The notes under the pieces: model-generated | What the model was told of the DNA's origin: nothing | What the model saw: the letters and a program-made list of their open reading frames with translations, nothing else | Databases searched by the model: none | NCBI GenBank assembly: GCA_035267815.1 | Contig: DATFLK010000165.1 | Span: 1 to 40,060 of the forward strand | Direction of reading: 5' to 3' | From: DATFLK01 sp035267815 | Lineage (GTDB): Bacteria; Pseudomonadota; Zetaproteobacteria; Mariprofundales; Mariprofundaceae | Length of the DNA stretch: 40,060 nt | Made by a program: the position numbers and the translations under genes | Part shown: in pieces, positions 7,851 to 16,480 of the stretch | How the letters are laid out: each line of letters starts with the position of its first letter | Position numbering within the stretch: the stretch's first letter is position 1

Positions 7851-9008
7851 TCAGGTGCGGGCGTGGGGATTGAACAGGCGGTCGTACTCCTCCAGCGCAT
7901 AACGGTCCGTCATGCCGGCGATGTAATCGGCGATAACCCGGGCACGCTTCTGCTCCGTCGCCCCTTCCGGTAGGCGTGACACCACTGTGGTATCGGGCAG
8001 CATCTCCGGTGCATCCATATAGGCTTGGAATATCTCCTGAATCACGCGCGTGGCCTTCTCCCCCATGCGGGCGACGCGGTAGTGCTTGTACATTCGCGTG
8101 AAGAGATAGCGCTTGAGCTCACCGTTCATATGCCGGACATGGCGCGAAAAACCGATCAGCGGCCGCTTTGCGGCACGCACATCATCCAGCGAGGCGATGC
8201 TCGCCTCATCCATCCGGTGCCGGCTCTCCTCGATCACATCGGTGATCAGGAAGTTAATCATGCGCCGAACGGTCTCGTTGACCACCAGGCGGTCGTCGAT
8301 CTCCGGATAGCGCGTGCGCACCTCACGATGGTGCATGCCGAACAGCTCGATCTCGCAGAGATCGCTCATCTTCAGCATTCCGGCTCGGAATCCATCATCC
8401 ACGTCGTGATTGTTGTAGGCGATCTCGTCGGCCAGATTGGCAATCTGGGCCTCCAGCGTCGCCTGTTCATTCAGCCGGTATTCGGCCAGATCCTCGTTCT
8501 TCGGCAGATCGTGCGGTGAACGGTGTTTGACGATGCCCTCGCGCATCTCGTAGGTCAGATTCAGTCCGGGAAAATCGGCGTAGCGCTTCTCCAGCGTCTC
8601 GACGATACGCAGCGACTGCCGGTTGTGTTCAAATCCGCCGTACGGCTTCATCACCGCATCGAGCGCATCCTGTCCGGCATGGCCGAAGGGGGTGTGCCCC
8701 AGATCGTGCGCCAACGCCACCCCTTCAGCCAGATCCTCGTGCAGCGCCATGGCACGGCAGACCGAACGGGCGATCTGAGCCACCTCGATGGAGTGTGTCA
8801 GCCGCGTCCGGTAATGATCGCCCTCGTGATTGACGAACACCTGCGTCTTGTACTCCAGGCGACGGAAGGCCGTGGAGTGGATGATCCGGTCACGGTCGCG
8901 CTGGAAGACGTTGCGGGTCGGCGACTCCTCCTCGGCATAGCGGCGCCCCTTCGACAGGGAGGAGCGACAGGCATAGCCGGAAAGGAGTGTTTCGTAGGGT
9001 GTCGTCAT
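7851..9008 (-). CDS. dgt: dGTPase-like HD phosphohydrolase
   Basis: 385 residues, the length of the shorter type 2 dGTPase-like proteins (E. coli Dgt is about 505). These enzymes hydrolyse dNTPs to the nucleoside and triphosphate. The HD metal site is complete: H in RTRLTHSIEVAQ, HD in LAHDLGHTPFGH and D in NLADEIAYNNHD. The N-terminal SPTRNVFQRDRDRI and FRRLEYKTQVF are also family marks. The start ATG is at 9008, four bases from the pyrF stop, so it is the distal gene of the pyrF transcript. Specificity for dGTP versus other dNTPs cannot be read from sequence. Confidence 0.93.
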   Translation of the reverse strand: MTTPYETLLSGYACRSSLSKGRRYAEEESPTRNVFQRDRDRIIHSTAFRRLEYKTQVFVNHEGDHYRTRLTHSIEVAQIARSVCRAMALHEDLAEGVALAHDLGHTPFGHAGQDALDAVMKPYGGFEHNRQSLRIVETLEKRYADFPGLNLTYEMREGIVKHRSPHDLPKNEDLAEYRLNEQATLEAQIANLADEIAYNNHDVDDGFRAGMLKMSDLCEIELFGMHHREVRTRYPEIDDRLVVNETVRRMINFLITDVIEESRHRMDEASIASLDDVRAAKRPLIGFSRHVRHMNGELKRYLFTRMYKHYRVARMGEKATRVIQEIFQAYMDAPEMLPDTTVVSRLPEGATEQKRARVIADYIAGMTDRYALEEYDRLFNPHART

Positions 9009-9011
9009 CCG

Positions 9012-9710
9012 TCACCTCCCGTTTGCCTGCACCATCATGGCGGCGGCCTCGTCTGCCGCCGCGGCCGGATCGGGAGCCCGAAGGATAGGACGGCCAATGA
9101 CAAGGTAGTCGCTGCCCGCCCGTACGGCACCGGCCGGATCGGCGATACGGCTCTGGTCGTCATGCGATGCATCGCCCCAGCGGATACCCGGTGTAACGGT
9201 GACAAAGTCGTTCCCGCAGGCTGATTTGATCGCCTCCGCCTCATGCACACTGCAGACCACGCCATGCAGGCCGGCATCACGGGCCATGCGGGCACGCTCC
9301 ACCGCCAGCGCCCGGGCTTGGTCGGCCGGCATGTCGTCGCTGGTCAGAACGGTCACGGCGATCAGCCTCATATCGGGATAATCGCGCGCCGCCTCCGCTG
9401 CAGCCGCCAGCATCCGGGGGCCGCCGGCGGCGTGGACGTTGAGCATCTTCACGCCGAGATCGCCGGCACTGCTCACCGCCTGGGCCACCGTATTCGGGAT
9501 ATCGTGGAACTTCAGGTCGAGAAAGATGCGGTGTGCCTGTAGCAGTTCGCGCACGAAGTCGGGACCCTCGGCGACGAACAGCCTCAATCCAACCTTAAAC
9601 CAGCCGACCCGGCCGGTCAGCCGGTCGCGCATGGTCAGGGCCTCCGCCGCATCGGGGAGATCGAGCGCCACCATGATCCGCTCGCGTGTCTCGGCTATCT
9701 GACTCTCCAA
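9012..9710 (-). CDS. pyrF: Orotidine 5'-phosphate decarboxylase
   Basis: 232 residues if it starts at TTG 9710. That start is preferred because AGGAAGGAGAGG lies directly upstream at ideal spacing and gives the short N-terminal stretch before VALDLP that family members have. An ATG at 9674 (MVALDLP) is possible but has no good ribosome-binding site. The enzyme makes UMP from OMP. The active-site motif FLDLKFHDIPNTV carries the DxKxxD catalytic array. MLNVHAAGG, VTVLTS, VCSVHEA and VTPGIRW are the usual phosphate-site strands. The gene starts 16 bp after the lapB stop, the common gammaproteobacterial order. Confidence 0.95.
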   Translation of the reverse strand: MESQIAETRERIMVALDLPDAAEALTMRDRLTGRVGWFKVGLRLFVAEGPDFVRELLQAHRIFLDLKFHDIPNTVAQAVSSAGDLGVKMLNVHAAGGPRMLAAAAEAARDYPDMRLIAVTVLTSDDMPADQARALAVERARMARDAGLHGVVCSVHEAEAIKSACGNDFVTVTPGIRWGDASHDDQSRIADPAGAVRAGSDYLVIGRPILRAPDPAAAADEAAAMMVQANGR

Positions 9711-9726
9711 TCCCCTCTCCTTCCTG

Positions 9727-10869
9727 TTACAGGGTGTTGCCGCTGATCGGCAGCATGCTTCCCCACTGGTGACAGCGCGGACACTGCCAGCGCATCTCCA
9801 CCACCTCCATGCCACAGTGCGAACAGGAGAAGTTGCGGGCCGACTGGCGCCACACACGGCTGGCCTGGGCCAGTCCCGTATCCTCATCCGCAGTAATCGC
9901 CTCCACGCGCAGGCAGGCCCGCAGCGTCTTCGGCTCGAAACCGAGCTCACCCATCAGCTTGCGGACCGCCTCGACACCGTAGGTGGTATGCACCCCCTCG
10001 ATCCAGGCCAGCACCAGTGCCTCGTCGTGAGTTGCATCCCAGCAGCTGCGCAGAAAGTCGCTGCCCTGCCCATGGTAGACATCGGTATAACGCAGCAGCA
10101 GCGGCACCAACAGCAGCGTATACTGCGGTACGGCCTCCTGCAGATTGCGCATACACTCGAACGCCGCCGCCTTGTCGCGGCTGGCCAGATGCAGTTCGGT
10201 CAGCAGCAGATGCGCCGCGGCACAGGCCGGATCCATGGCGATAGCGCGCTCGGCCAGTTCGATGGCACCCGACGTATCACCCTTCATCTGATGCTCCTTG
10301 GCCATCTCGGCGATCAGATAGGACTGATGCAGCGAGGAGGAGGTGCCGCGGATGCGGTCCAGCCGGAGCAGCAGGTCCTCCGCCTTCTCCCACTCGCTGC
10401 TCTGCTCGTGGATACGCAGGCTGGCCTCGAGCGCCTGGACGTGGTCCGGCTGCAGCTCGAGCACCTTGGCATACTGGCTGAGCGCACGTCCCAGCAGGCC
10501 GCCGGCCTGGAAATCGTGCGCCAGTGCGAACTGGGCCTGCTGGTGCAGACTATCCGGCAGATCCGGCCGGGCCAGCAGGTTCTGGTGAATCCGGACGGCA
10601 CGCCCGAACTCCCCCTTGCTGCGGAACATGCCGCCCAGCGCCAGGTAGACCTCGGCCGTCTCGGTATGGATCCGCGCCACATGCACCAGCTCGCGCAGGG
10701 CGCGGTCGGGCTGGTCGCTGAGCAGATAGTTGATGCCGCGCAACAGGGGCGAGATGCGCACATCCTCCTGCGCCTGTTCGAGCGTCTCCTCCTGTTGCCG
10801 CTGCTGCCATAGCAGCCACAGCAGCACGACAACGGCCGCCAGCAGGGCGGAAAGCAGCAGCGTCGTCAT
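9727..10869 (-). CDS. lapB: Lipopolysaccharide assembly protein B (TPR plus zinc ribbon)
   Basis: 380 residues. An N-terminal membrane anchor (about 3-20) is followed by a positively charged turn, about nine TPR-type helices, and a C-terminal rubredoxin-like metal site with C349, C352, C363 and C366 (CSHCG and CPRC). This is the LapB/YciM architecture. In enterics it regulates LpxC degradation by FtsH and helps assemble LPS at the inner membrane. It follows lapA with a four-base ATGA overlap, as in other Gammaproteobacteria, and is followed by pyrF. No oddities were seen. Confidence 0.95.
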   Translation of the reverse strand: MTTLLLSALLAAVVVLLWLLWQQRQQEETLEQAQEDVRISPLLRGINYLLSDQPDRALRELVHVARIHTETAEVYLALGGMFRSKGEFGRAVRIHQNLLARPDLPDSLHQQAQFALAHDFQAGGLLGRALSQYAKVLELQPDHVQALEASLRIHEQSSEWEKAEDLLLRLDRIRGTSSSLHQSYLIAEMAKEHQMKGDTSGAIELAERAIAMDPACAAAHLLLTELHLASRDKAAAFECMRNLQEAVPQYTLLLVPLLLRYTDVYHGQGSDFLRSCWDATHDEALVLAWIEGVHTTYGVEAVRKLMGELGFEPKTLRACLRVEAITADEDTGLAQASRVWRQSARNFSCSHCGMEVVEMRWQCPRCHQWGSMLPISGNTL

Positions 10870-11159
10870 ACCTCGTCTTGCAACGGAAGGTTCCGGAGGT
10901 TGTTCAGCTCCTCCTTCAACACCTCGTTCTCCTGCCTGAGCTGACCGATCTCGGCCTTGTGTTTGCGACGGGAGAAACTGAGCGACACCATGCCGCCGGC
11001 AAAACCGATCAGAAAGGCGACGAACACCGGCACATAAAGCGGCATGCCGCCCGACATCAGTCCGGCAAAATGGAGATGCACCTCGATGGTATTGGATACG
11101 GCGAAGACTGTGGCCAGTGTCGTCAGGACAAGCACCACAAGAACATTAATCCAGTTCAT
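10866..11159 (-). CDS. lapA: Lipopolysaccharide assembly protein A domain protein
   Basis: 97 residues with two membrane helices (about 3-22 and 42-62) and the family's conserved turn AVSNTIEVHLHF between them. A cytoplasmic coiled-coil tail (HKAEIGQLRQENEVLKEELN) follows. This is the DUF1049/LapA pattern, and the position directly upstream of lapB with an ATGA overlap confirms it. LapA is thought to work with LapB in LPS assembly. About 230 bp separate it from ihfB; that gap holds a strong hairpin, so it may have its own promoter. Confidence 0.92.
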   Translation of the reverse strand: MNWINVLVVLVLTTLATVFAVSNTIEVHLHFAGLMSGGMPLYVPVFVAFLIGFAGGMVSLSFSRRKHKAEIGQLRQENEVLKEELNNLRNLPLQDEV

Positions 11160-11290
11160 TTGCCCCTCCTGGAGTCGGTATGCCCCACTCTAACGAACGG
11201 ATACCGACCTGTCCTGACGCGATCGCTCTGCTGTACCCGAGCGCCACACCCAGCACGGAGCGGCCAAGCCTCCACGCCAGACCGAACACA

Positions 11291-11322
11291 GACAAGCTCC
11301 CGCCGGAGAGCGGGAGCTTGTC
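11291..11322 (-). terminator. Hairpin after ihfB, probable terminator or attenuator
   Basis: A perfect 13-bp inverted repeat (arms 11291-11303 and 11310-11322) encloses a six-base loop. It is GC-rich and sits 68-99 bp beyond the ihfB stop, upstream of lapA. On the minus strand only a short, broken T-rich stretch (TGTGTT) follows, so intrinsic termination is likely partial. The rest of the 230-bp gap shows no gene. Confidence 0.6.
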
Positions 11323-11389
11323 GAATGATGATCGCGATGTCAGAAAGAGCGTTGGATACTGGGAATTTTCAGGTTCAGAACTTGTGGAC

Positions 11390-11677
11390 TCAGGACTTAT
11401 CGGCGTCAACGCGCTCGCGGAGCTCCTTGCCCGGCTTGAACTGGGGAACCACCTTGGCGGGAACCTGCACGGTCTCGCCAGTCTTGGGGTTACGTCCGAT
11501 ACGTGCATTGCGATGCTTGGTGCTGAAGCTTCCGAAGCCACGAAGTTCGACCCGGTCACCCTCGACCAACGCGTCGGCCATAGCTGCAAAGATTGTGTTG
11601 ACCACCACTTCGGCTTCACGCCGTGTAATCTGGCTTTGGCTCTCCGCAATCATCTCAACCAGTTCTGACTTCGTCAT
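11390..11677 (-). CDS. ihfB: Integration host factor subunit beta
   Basis: 95 residues, the standard IHF-beta length. MTKSELVEMIAE opens the protein. The DNA-intercalating arm is RNPKTGETVQVP, with the proline at the arm tip, and the end KVVPQFKPGKELRERV matches IHF-beta rather than HU. It pairs with an IhfA subunit encoded elsewhere to bend DNA. It lies 24 bp downstream of rpsA, the conserved rpsA-ihfB order. The ATG at 11677 has GAGTTCTTGAGGATGGGTGC upstream, giving a usable GAGG site. Confidence 0.97.
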   Translation of the reverse strand: MTKSELVEMIAESQSQITRREAEVVVNTIFAAMADALVEGDRVELRGFGSFSTKHRNARIGRNPKTGETVQVPAKVVPQFKPGKELRERVDADKS

Positions 11678-11701
11678 GCACCCATCCTCAAGAACTCCCC
11701 A

Positions 11702-13489
11702 TTACGCCTTTTTACGCTCCTTGTCCAGCAGTTTCCGCTGCAGTTCGAGCGCCAGCGCCGAAGGTTTCGTATCGCTTCTGGCCTCTTCGAGGTAGGAACG
11801 TACCGCCTCGTTCTCCTCGGCGCGTAGCAACTGCCGGACCGACAACCCCACCTGCCTGCGCTTTCGGTTGACGTCGATGATCTTGGCCTCTACCTCGTCG
11901 CCGACGTTGAATCCAGTATGTTCGCGCGGCACCTCGCGCAGCGGCAGTACCGCCTCGATCCCTTCGGCCAGCTCCACGATGACGGCGCCCGACTTGACCT
12001 CGGTTACCTTGCCGTGGACATGGCTGCCGCGCCCGGCACCGGCCAGAAAGACGTCGAAGGGATCCTCGTCAAGCTGCTTGATGCCGAGCGAGATGCGCTG
12101 ACGATCTACCTCGACACCGAGCACGACGCACTCGACCTCCTGACCCTTCTGATACTCCTTCAGTACCTCCTCACCGGGGCGTGTCCAGGAGAGGTTACCG
12201 ATATGCACCAGGCCGTCGAGCTCCTCATCCAAACCGACGAACATGCCAAATTCTGTGATATTCCTCACAGACCCGGGGATTTTCGACCCGACCGGGTGGC
12301 GAGACAGCCACGCCTGCCAGGGGTTCTCGGTCACTGCTTTCAGGCTCAGCGCGATGCGGCGGCGCTCCGTATCGACATCGAGCACCATGACGTCGACAAC
12401 ATCGCCCTCGTTGAGCACGTCGGCCGGATTCACGTCCCGCCGCGTCCAGCTCATCTCGGAACGGTGGATCATCCCCTCCACACCGGGCTCAAGTTCAATC
12501 ATAGCACCGAAATCGAGAACGCGCCTGACCGTACCGGTCAAACGCATGCCGTTGACATACTTCTCGGCCACGCCCTCCCACGGATCGGACTGCAGCACGC
12601 GCATGGAGAGCGACACCTTGCCGGTCTCCTCGTTCATCTTGATCACCTCGGCCGTGATGTGCTGGCCGACCGAGAGCATCTCGCTCGGGTGCTTGATTCG
12701 CTGCCAGGCGATATCGGAGATATGCAGCAGTGCGTCGATGCCGCCAACATCGACGAAGGCGCCAAAATCGGTCAGCCGCTTGACCTCACCGTTGACCTTG
12801 TCGCCCACATTGATGGAGGAGAAGAACTCCTGCTGCTGCTGTTTGCGCACCACTTCCAGCGGCTGCTTGCGCGACACCACGACATTCTCCGGCTTGCGCC
12901 GGGCCGACAGCATCGCCACCTGGCATGTCTGTCCAATCAGGGATTCGGCCGGATAGCGCGGATCGGGATCCGCCTCGGAGCGGGGCATAAAGGCCATCAG
13001 GCCATCTAGGCTCACCTTGAAGCCGCCCTTCACCTCGGCCAGCACGGTCGCCTCCAGCGTCTCGTCACCGTCCACGGCCTGCTCCACCTTCTCCCAGGCG
13101 CCGACCCGCCGTGCGGCCAGCACCGAGAGCTTCAGCCCGGCGCGGCCCCCGAGTGCCTGCACCAGTACATCGACCTGTTCGCCGACGGCCGGTACCTCGA
13201 CGCCGAGTGTCTTGAACTCATCCTTCGGCACCATCCCCTCGCCTTTGGAACCGACGTCGACAATCACCGCATCGTTATCCTGGCCGACCACCGTGCCCTG
13301 CACGGTCTGGCCACGCTGCAGCACCGGCTGCTCGCGCAGCGACTCCTCGATCATCTGTCTGAAGGCCTCGTCCTGCGCCTGCGCCGTGTCGGTACGATCA
13401 GCCTGATCGTCCATCTTGCTCATCTCAGACTGCTGCACTGTCTCGTCTCCCGGTTGCAATGATTCTTCCTGTTTGTTCGCGATAGTCAT
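11702..13489 (-). CDS. rpsA: 30S ribosomal protein S1
   Basis: 595 residues with six S1 OB-fold repeats. Approximate starts of the repeats are residues 57, 140, 225, 310, 397 and 485; the last four carry clear DFGAFVDV, DFGAMIEL, EFGMFVGL and SGAVIVEL strands. S1 recruits mRNA to the 30S subunit. It is longer than E. coli S1 (557) mainly through an acidic, Gln-rich N-terminal extension of about 50 residues (MTIANKQEESLQPGDETV...). The start at 13489 is used; an internal ATG (MSKMDD, about residue 23) could be the real start and would shorten the extension. It lies between cmk and ihfB, the conserved order. Confidence 0.96.
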   Translation of the reverse strand: MTIANKQEESLQPGDETVQQSEMSKMDDQADRTDTAQAQDEAFRQMIEESLREQPVLQRGQTVQGTVVGQDNDAVIVDVGSKGEGMVPKDEFKTLGVEVPAVGEQVDVLVQALGGRAGLKLSVLAARRVGAWEKVEQAVDGDETLEATVLAEVKGGFKVSLDGLMAFMPRSEADPDPRYPAESLIGQTCQVAMLSARRKPENVVVSRKQPLEVVRKQQQQEFFSSINVGDKVNGEVKRLTDFGAFVDVGGIDALLHISDIAWQRIKHPSEMLSVGQHITAEVIKMNEETGKVSLSMRVLQSDPWEGVAEKYVNGMRLTGTVRRVLDFGAMIELEPGVEGMIHRSEMSWTRRDVNPADVLNEGDVVDVMVLDVDTERRRIALSLKAVTENPWQAWLSRHPVGSKIPGSVRNITEFGMFVGLDEELDGLVHIGNLSWTRPGEEVLKEYQKGQEVECVVLGVEVDRQRISLGIKQLDEDPFDVFLAGAGRGSHVHGKVTEVKSGAVIVELAEGIEAVLPLREVPREHTGFNVGDEVEAKIIDVNRKRRQVGLSVRQLLRAEENEAVRSYLEEARSDTKPSALALELQRKLLDKERKKA

Positions 13490-13525
13490 CTTGTGCCCTT
13501 AGTTAAATCAAAAGAGTGGTGTGGA

Positions 13526-14209
13526 TTAGCCGGCCGCCCGGATCAGGTTTCTGCGCTCAAGCACCGCCAGCATGCGATCTGCCACCTCGTCTGCCCGCAT
13601 GGTTGTGGAGTCGATGCGGACAGCATCCCCGGCCTGCCTAAGCGGCGCGTGTTCCCGCTCGGTATCGCGCCGGTCGCGCTCCTTGAGATCGGCGATCACA
13701 GAGTCAAAGCTAACTCCGCCATCCAGCGCCCGCAACTGCGTCCAGCGCCGGTGTGCGCGTTCGCGCACAGAGGCGGTCAGGTAGAATTTGGCCTGCGCAT
13801 CCGGCAGCACCACGGTACCGATATCGCGCCCGTCCATGACGCACCCTTTCGCCGCCATGTCACGCTGCAGCGTCAGCAGCCTGTCTCGCACCGCCTGCAT
13901 CGCAGCCACCTGCGAGGCCGTCGCACCGACCGCCTCGCTTCGCAGCGCCGCGTCCATCTCGCCCTGTTCACCGTCCCAGGCCAGCGACTGCATGCAGTCA
14001 TCGAAGGCAGCCAGCACCGCCGCTTCGTCGGCCGGGTCGATATCCCGGTCGACCACGCCGGCGGCCAAATGACGGTAGAGTCTGCCCGAATCGAGCACCG
14101 GCAAACCGAGCCGTTCGGCCAGCATCGCAGCCGCCGTGCCCTTGCCCGAGCCCGAGGGACCGTCGATGGCCACCTGAAGTCCGGTCACCGGCATCCAGTC
14201 GGCCGTCAT
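13526..14209 (-). CDS. cmk: Cytidylate kinase
   Basis: 227 residues from ATG 14209. The P-loop GPSGSGKGT lies about residue 16, followed by DSGRLYRHLA, the lid and NMP-binding region with DGRDIGTVVLPDA, and AKFYLTASVRERAHRR. It phosphorylates CMP and dCMP. The start overlaps the aroA stop as ATGA, so it is translationally coupled to it. A second ATG (MPVTG, residue 6) is a near alternative. The long open frame continuing upstream through aroA is out of frame with aroA and is not part of this gene. Confidence 0.96.
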   Translation of the reverse strand: MTADWMPVTGLQVAIDGPSGSGKGTAAAMLAERLGLPVLDSGRLYRHLAAGVVDRDIDPADEAAVLAAFDDCMQSLAWDGEQGEMDAALRSEAVGATASQVAAMQAVRDRLLTLQRDMAAKGCVMDGRDIGTVVLPDAQAKFYLTASVRERAHRRWTQLRALDGGVSFDSVIADLKERDRRDTEREHAPLRQAGDAVRIDSTTMRADEVADRMLAVLERRNLIRAAG

Positions 14210-15570
14210 GCAGCCCCCTCTTCCAAGCCATCCGCCCAGCGCACGTTCATGCCCACCGACTGCGCGATGTCGACAAAATCGGGAAAGGAGGTAGCGATCG
14301 CCTCGGCGTTGGCGATGCGAATCTCCCCGCTGGCGCGCTGGGCACCGACCGCCATGGCCATGGCGATGCGGTGATCGCCGTGCGCATCGACGGTCACGCC
14401 GCCCTTCAGACGCTCGCACCCCTTCACCCGCACGCCGTCGGGGCGCTCCTCGATCTCGGCCCCGCAGGCTGAGAGTGCCGCCACCATGCTGGCGATCCGA
14501 TCGCTCTCCTTGACACGCAGCTCGCGCGCCCCCTCGAGGATAAACTCGCCGTCGGAGAACGCTGCGGCCACGAACAGCACCGGGAACTCGTCGATGGCAT
14601 CGGGCACGTCGTCCGGGCTGACCCGGGTCCCCTGCAGCCGCGTGGCCTGGAACACCAAATCGGCAACCGGTTCGGAGCCGACGAAGGCCTCGGCCTCCGG
14701 CTCCAGGCTCGCCCCCATGGACGAAAGGATACGGCGCCAGCCGTCGCGGCGCGGGTTGATACCGATACCGGAGAGCCGCAGCCGGGAATCCGGTACGAGG
14801 CTCGCCGCCACGGCGAAGAAGGCAGCCGAAGATGGGTCGGCAGGAACATGCACGATGCCGTCGGGCGCATCGAGCTGCCCCTGCGGACGCAGCACCACCT
14901 GCCCCTCGTCGTCTACATCCACCGGCTGGCCGAAGAGCGGCAGCATCCGTTCGGTATGGTCGCGGCTCGGCCGCGGTTCGTTGACGCGCGTCTCGCTGTC
15001 GGCATAGAGCCCGGCCAGCAGCACGCATGACTTGACTTGGGCGCTGGCCACCTCGGAACGGTAGAAGATGCCGCTCAGGTTGCCACCCCGGATCGCCAGC
15101 GGCAGCATATTGCCGTAGTCGCGCCCGTCGACATGGGCGCCCATGCGGCGGACCGGCTCGACCACCCGCTGCATCGGCCGTTTATGAAGCGAGGCATCGC
15201 CGACGAGCGTGCTGAAGAAGGGCTGGCCGGCCAGCACACCGGTCATCAGCCGCACGCAGGTGCCACTGTTGCCGGCGTCGAGCACGTTGACCGGCTCACT
15301 CAGGCCATAGAGTCCGCTACCGTGAACCCTGAGGCGGGTCTTCTCGTCGTTGAGCCACTCAATCGGCACCCCCATATCGGCGAACATCTTCGCCGTGGCC
15401 AGGTTGTCCTCGCCGGGCAGAAAACCGCTGATCTCGGTGACCCCGTCGGCCAGCGCGCCCAGCATCACGGCACGGTGCGAGATCGACTTGTCGCCGGGCG
15501 GCACCACATCGCCACTCAGGGCGCCGGCAGCCGGGCCAGCGATCAGGGTGCGCCCCTTCGAACCGCTCAT
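14206..15570 (-). CDS. aroA: 3-phosphoshikimate 1-carboxyvinyltransferase (EPSP synthase)
   Basis: 454 residues, slightly above the 427 of E. coli. It joins PEP to shikimate-3-phosphate in aromatic synthesis. Signatures are PPGDKSISHRAVML near residue 25, LDAGNSGTCVRLM near 95, RPSRDHTERML near 190 and the PEP-site stretch LRVKESDR near 350. The PEP loop is LDAGNSGTCVRLM, with alanine at the third position rather than the LGNAGTAMRPL of E. coli. That resembles class II enzymes, which tend to be less glyphosate-sensitive; sensitivity here is not known. The start overlaps the tyrA stop (ATGA) and the stop overlaps the cmk start. Confidence 0.96.
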   Translation of the reverse strand: MSGSKGRTLIAGPAAGALSGDVVPPGDKSISHRAVMLGALADGVTEISGFLPGEDNLATAKMFADMGVPIEWLNDEKTRLRVHGSGLYGLSEPVNVLDAGNSGTCVRLMTGVLAGQPFFSTLVGDASLHKRPMQRVVEPVRRMGAHVDGRDYGNMLPLAIRGGNLSGIFYRSEVASAQVKSCVLLAGLYADSETRVNEPRPSRDHTERMLPLFGQPVDVDDEGQVVLRPQGQLDAPDGIVHVPADPSSAAFFAVAASLVPDSRLRLSGIGINPRRDGWRRILSSMGASLEPEAEAFVGSEPVADLVFQATRLQGTRVSPDDVPDAIDEFPVLFVAAAFSDGEFILEGARELRVKESDRIASMVAALSACGAEIEERPDGVRVKGCERLKGGVTVDAHGDHRIAMAMAVGAQRASGEIRIANAEAIATSFPDFVDIAQSVGMNVRWADGLEEGAA

Positions 15571-16457
15571 AACCCCTCCCCGTGTGTCGCCAGCCAGGCA
15601 TCGCGCGCCTCTTTGGCGGCACGAAAATCGTTCACGAGCGCCTCTCCGTCTCCGGCCTCAAGCGCCTTGCGAAGTGCATTCAATTCAACCTCCAGGGCAT
15701 CGAGCTTCTCCACCAGTGCCTCGCGGTTGCAGAGCGCGATATCGCGCCACATCTCGGGCGACGAGGAAGCAATGCGGGTAAAATCGCGGAAGCCGCCGGC
15801 AGCGAAACAGAACGGGTCATGGTTGTCGTCGCCCAGCTTGCGCACCGCGTTGACCAGCCCGAAGGCGATCAGGTGCGGCAGGTGGCTGACGGCGGCGAGG
15901 AAATCGTCGTGCTCTTTGGCATCCATCTGCATCAGGCGGCTGCCGGTCGCCTGCCACATCGTCCGTGCCGTCTCCAGCGCGGCGGTATCGGTCTGCGTCA
16001 TCGGCGTCAGCACGCAGAGGCGGCCGTCGAAGAGCGAAGCGAACGAGGCCTCGACCCCGGAGTGCTCGGTACCGGCGATCGGATGGGCCGGCACGAATCT
16101 GGCCAGTTCATCGTCCGTCAGGGAGTGGTGTGCGGCATCCACGGCGTGCTGCTTGGTGCTGCCGGCATCGGTCAGCACGGCGCCCGGTTTCAGATGGCCG
16201 GTCAGCTGCGAAAGGACGGCGCCGTAGGCACTCATCGGCACGCTGACGAGCACCACATCGGCCTCTTCCACGCCCCTGGCGATATCGGTCGAGACATCGT
16301 CGACGACGCCAAGCGCCTTCGCCTGCTCCAGATGCGCGGCATTGCGGCCGATACCGGTAATCCGTTTCGCATAGCCGGCCCGCTTCAGGCTTCTCGCCAC
16401 CGATCCGCCGATCAGTCCGACCCCGATCACCGCCAGGTGTTCAATCTGCTGCAACAT
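15567..16457 (-). CDS. tyrA: Prephenate/arogenate dehydrogenase
   Basis: 296 residues. An N-terminal Rossmann NAD(P) site (VIGVGLIGGSVARSLKRAGY) is followed by VVLVSVPMSAY, TDAGSTK, the catalytic-region FVPAHPIAGTEHSG and VSHLPHLIAFGLVN. Then comes a C-terminal helical dimerisation domain. It oxidises prephenate or arogenate toward tyrosine. No chorismate mutase or ACT domain is attached, unlike enteric TyrA. In Pseudomonas the equivalent region is fused to aroA; here the two are separate genes overlapping by four bases. It begins 23 bp after hisC. Confidence 0.95.
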   Translation of the reverse strand: MLQQIEHLAVIGVGLIGGSVARSLKRAGYAKRITGIGRNAAHLEQAKALGVVDDVSTDIARGVEEADVVLVSVPMSAYGAVLSQLTGHLKPGAVLTDAGSTKQHAVDAAHHSLTDDELARFVPAHPIAGTEHSGVEASFASLFDGRLCVLTPMTQTDTAALETARTMWQATGSRLMQMDAKEHDDFLAAVSHLPHLIAFGLVNAVRKLGDDNHDPFCFAAGGFRDFTRIASSSPEMWRDIALCNREALVEKLDALEVELNALRKALEAGDGEALVNDFRAAKEARDAWLATHGEGL

Positions 16458-16480
16458 GGGCTCCCAGAATCTTCATCTCT

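Noticed and set aside
13526..15028. A 500-codon minus-strand open frame that would fuse an upstream region to cytidylate kinase
   Set aside because: The part above 14209 lies out of frame inside aroA, whose motifs are complete; the kinase has its own overlapping ATG.
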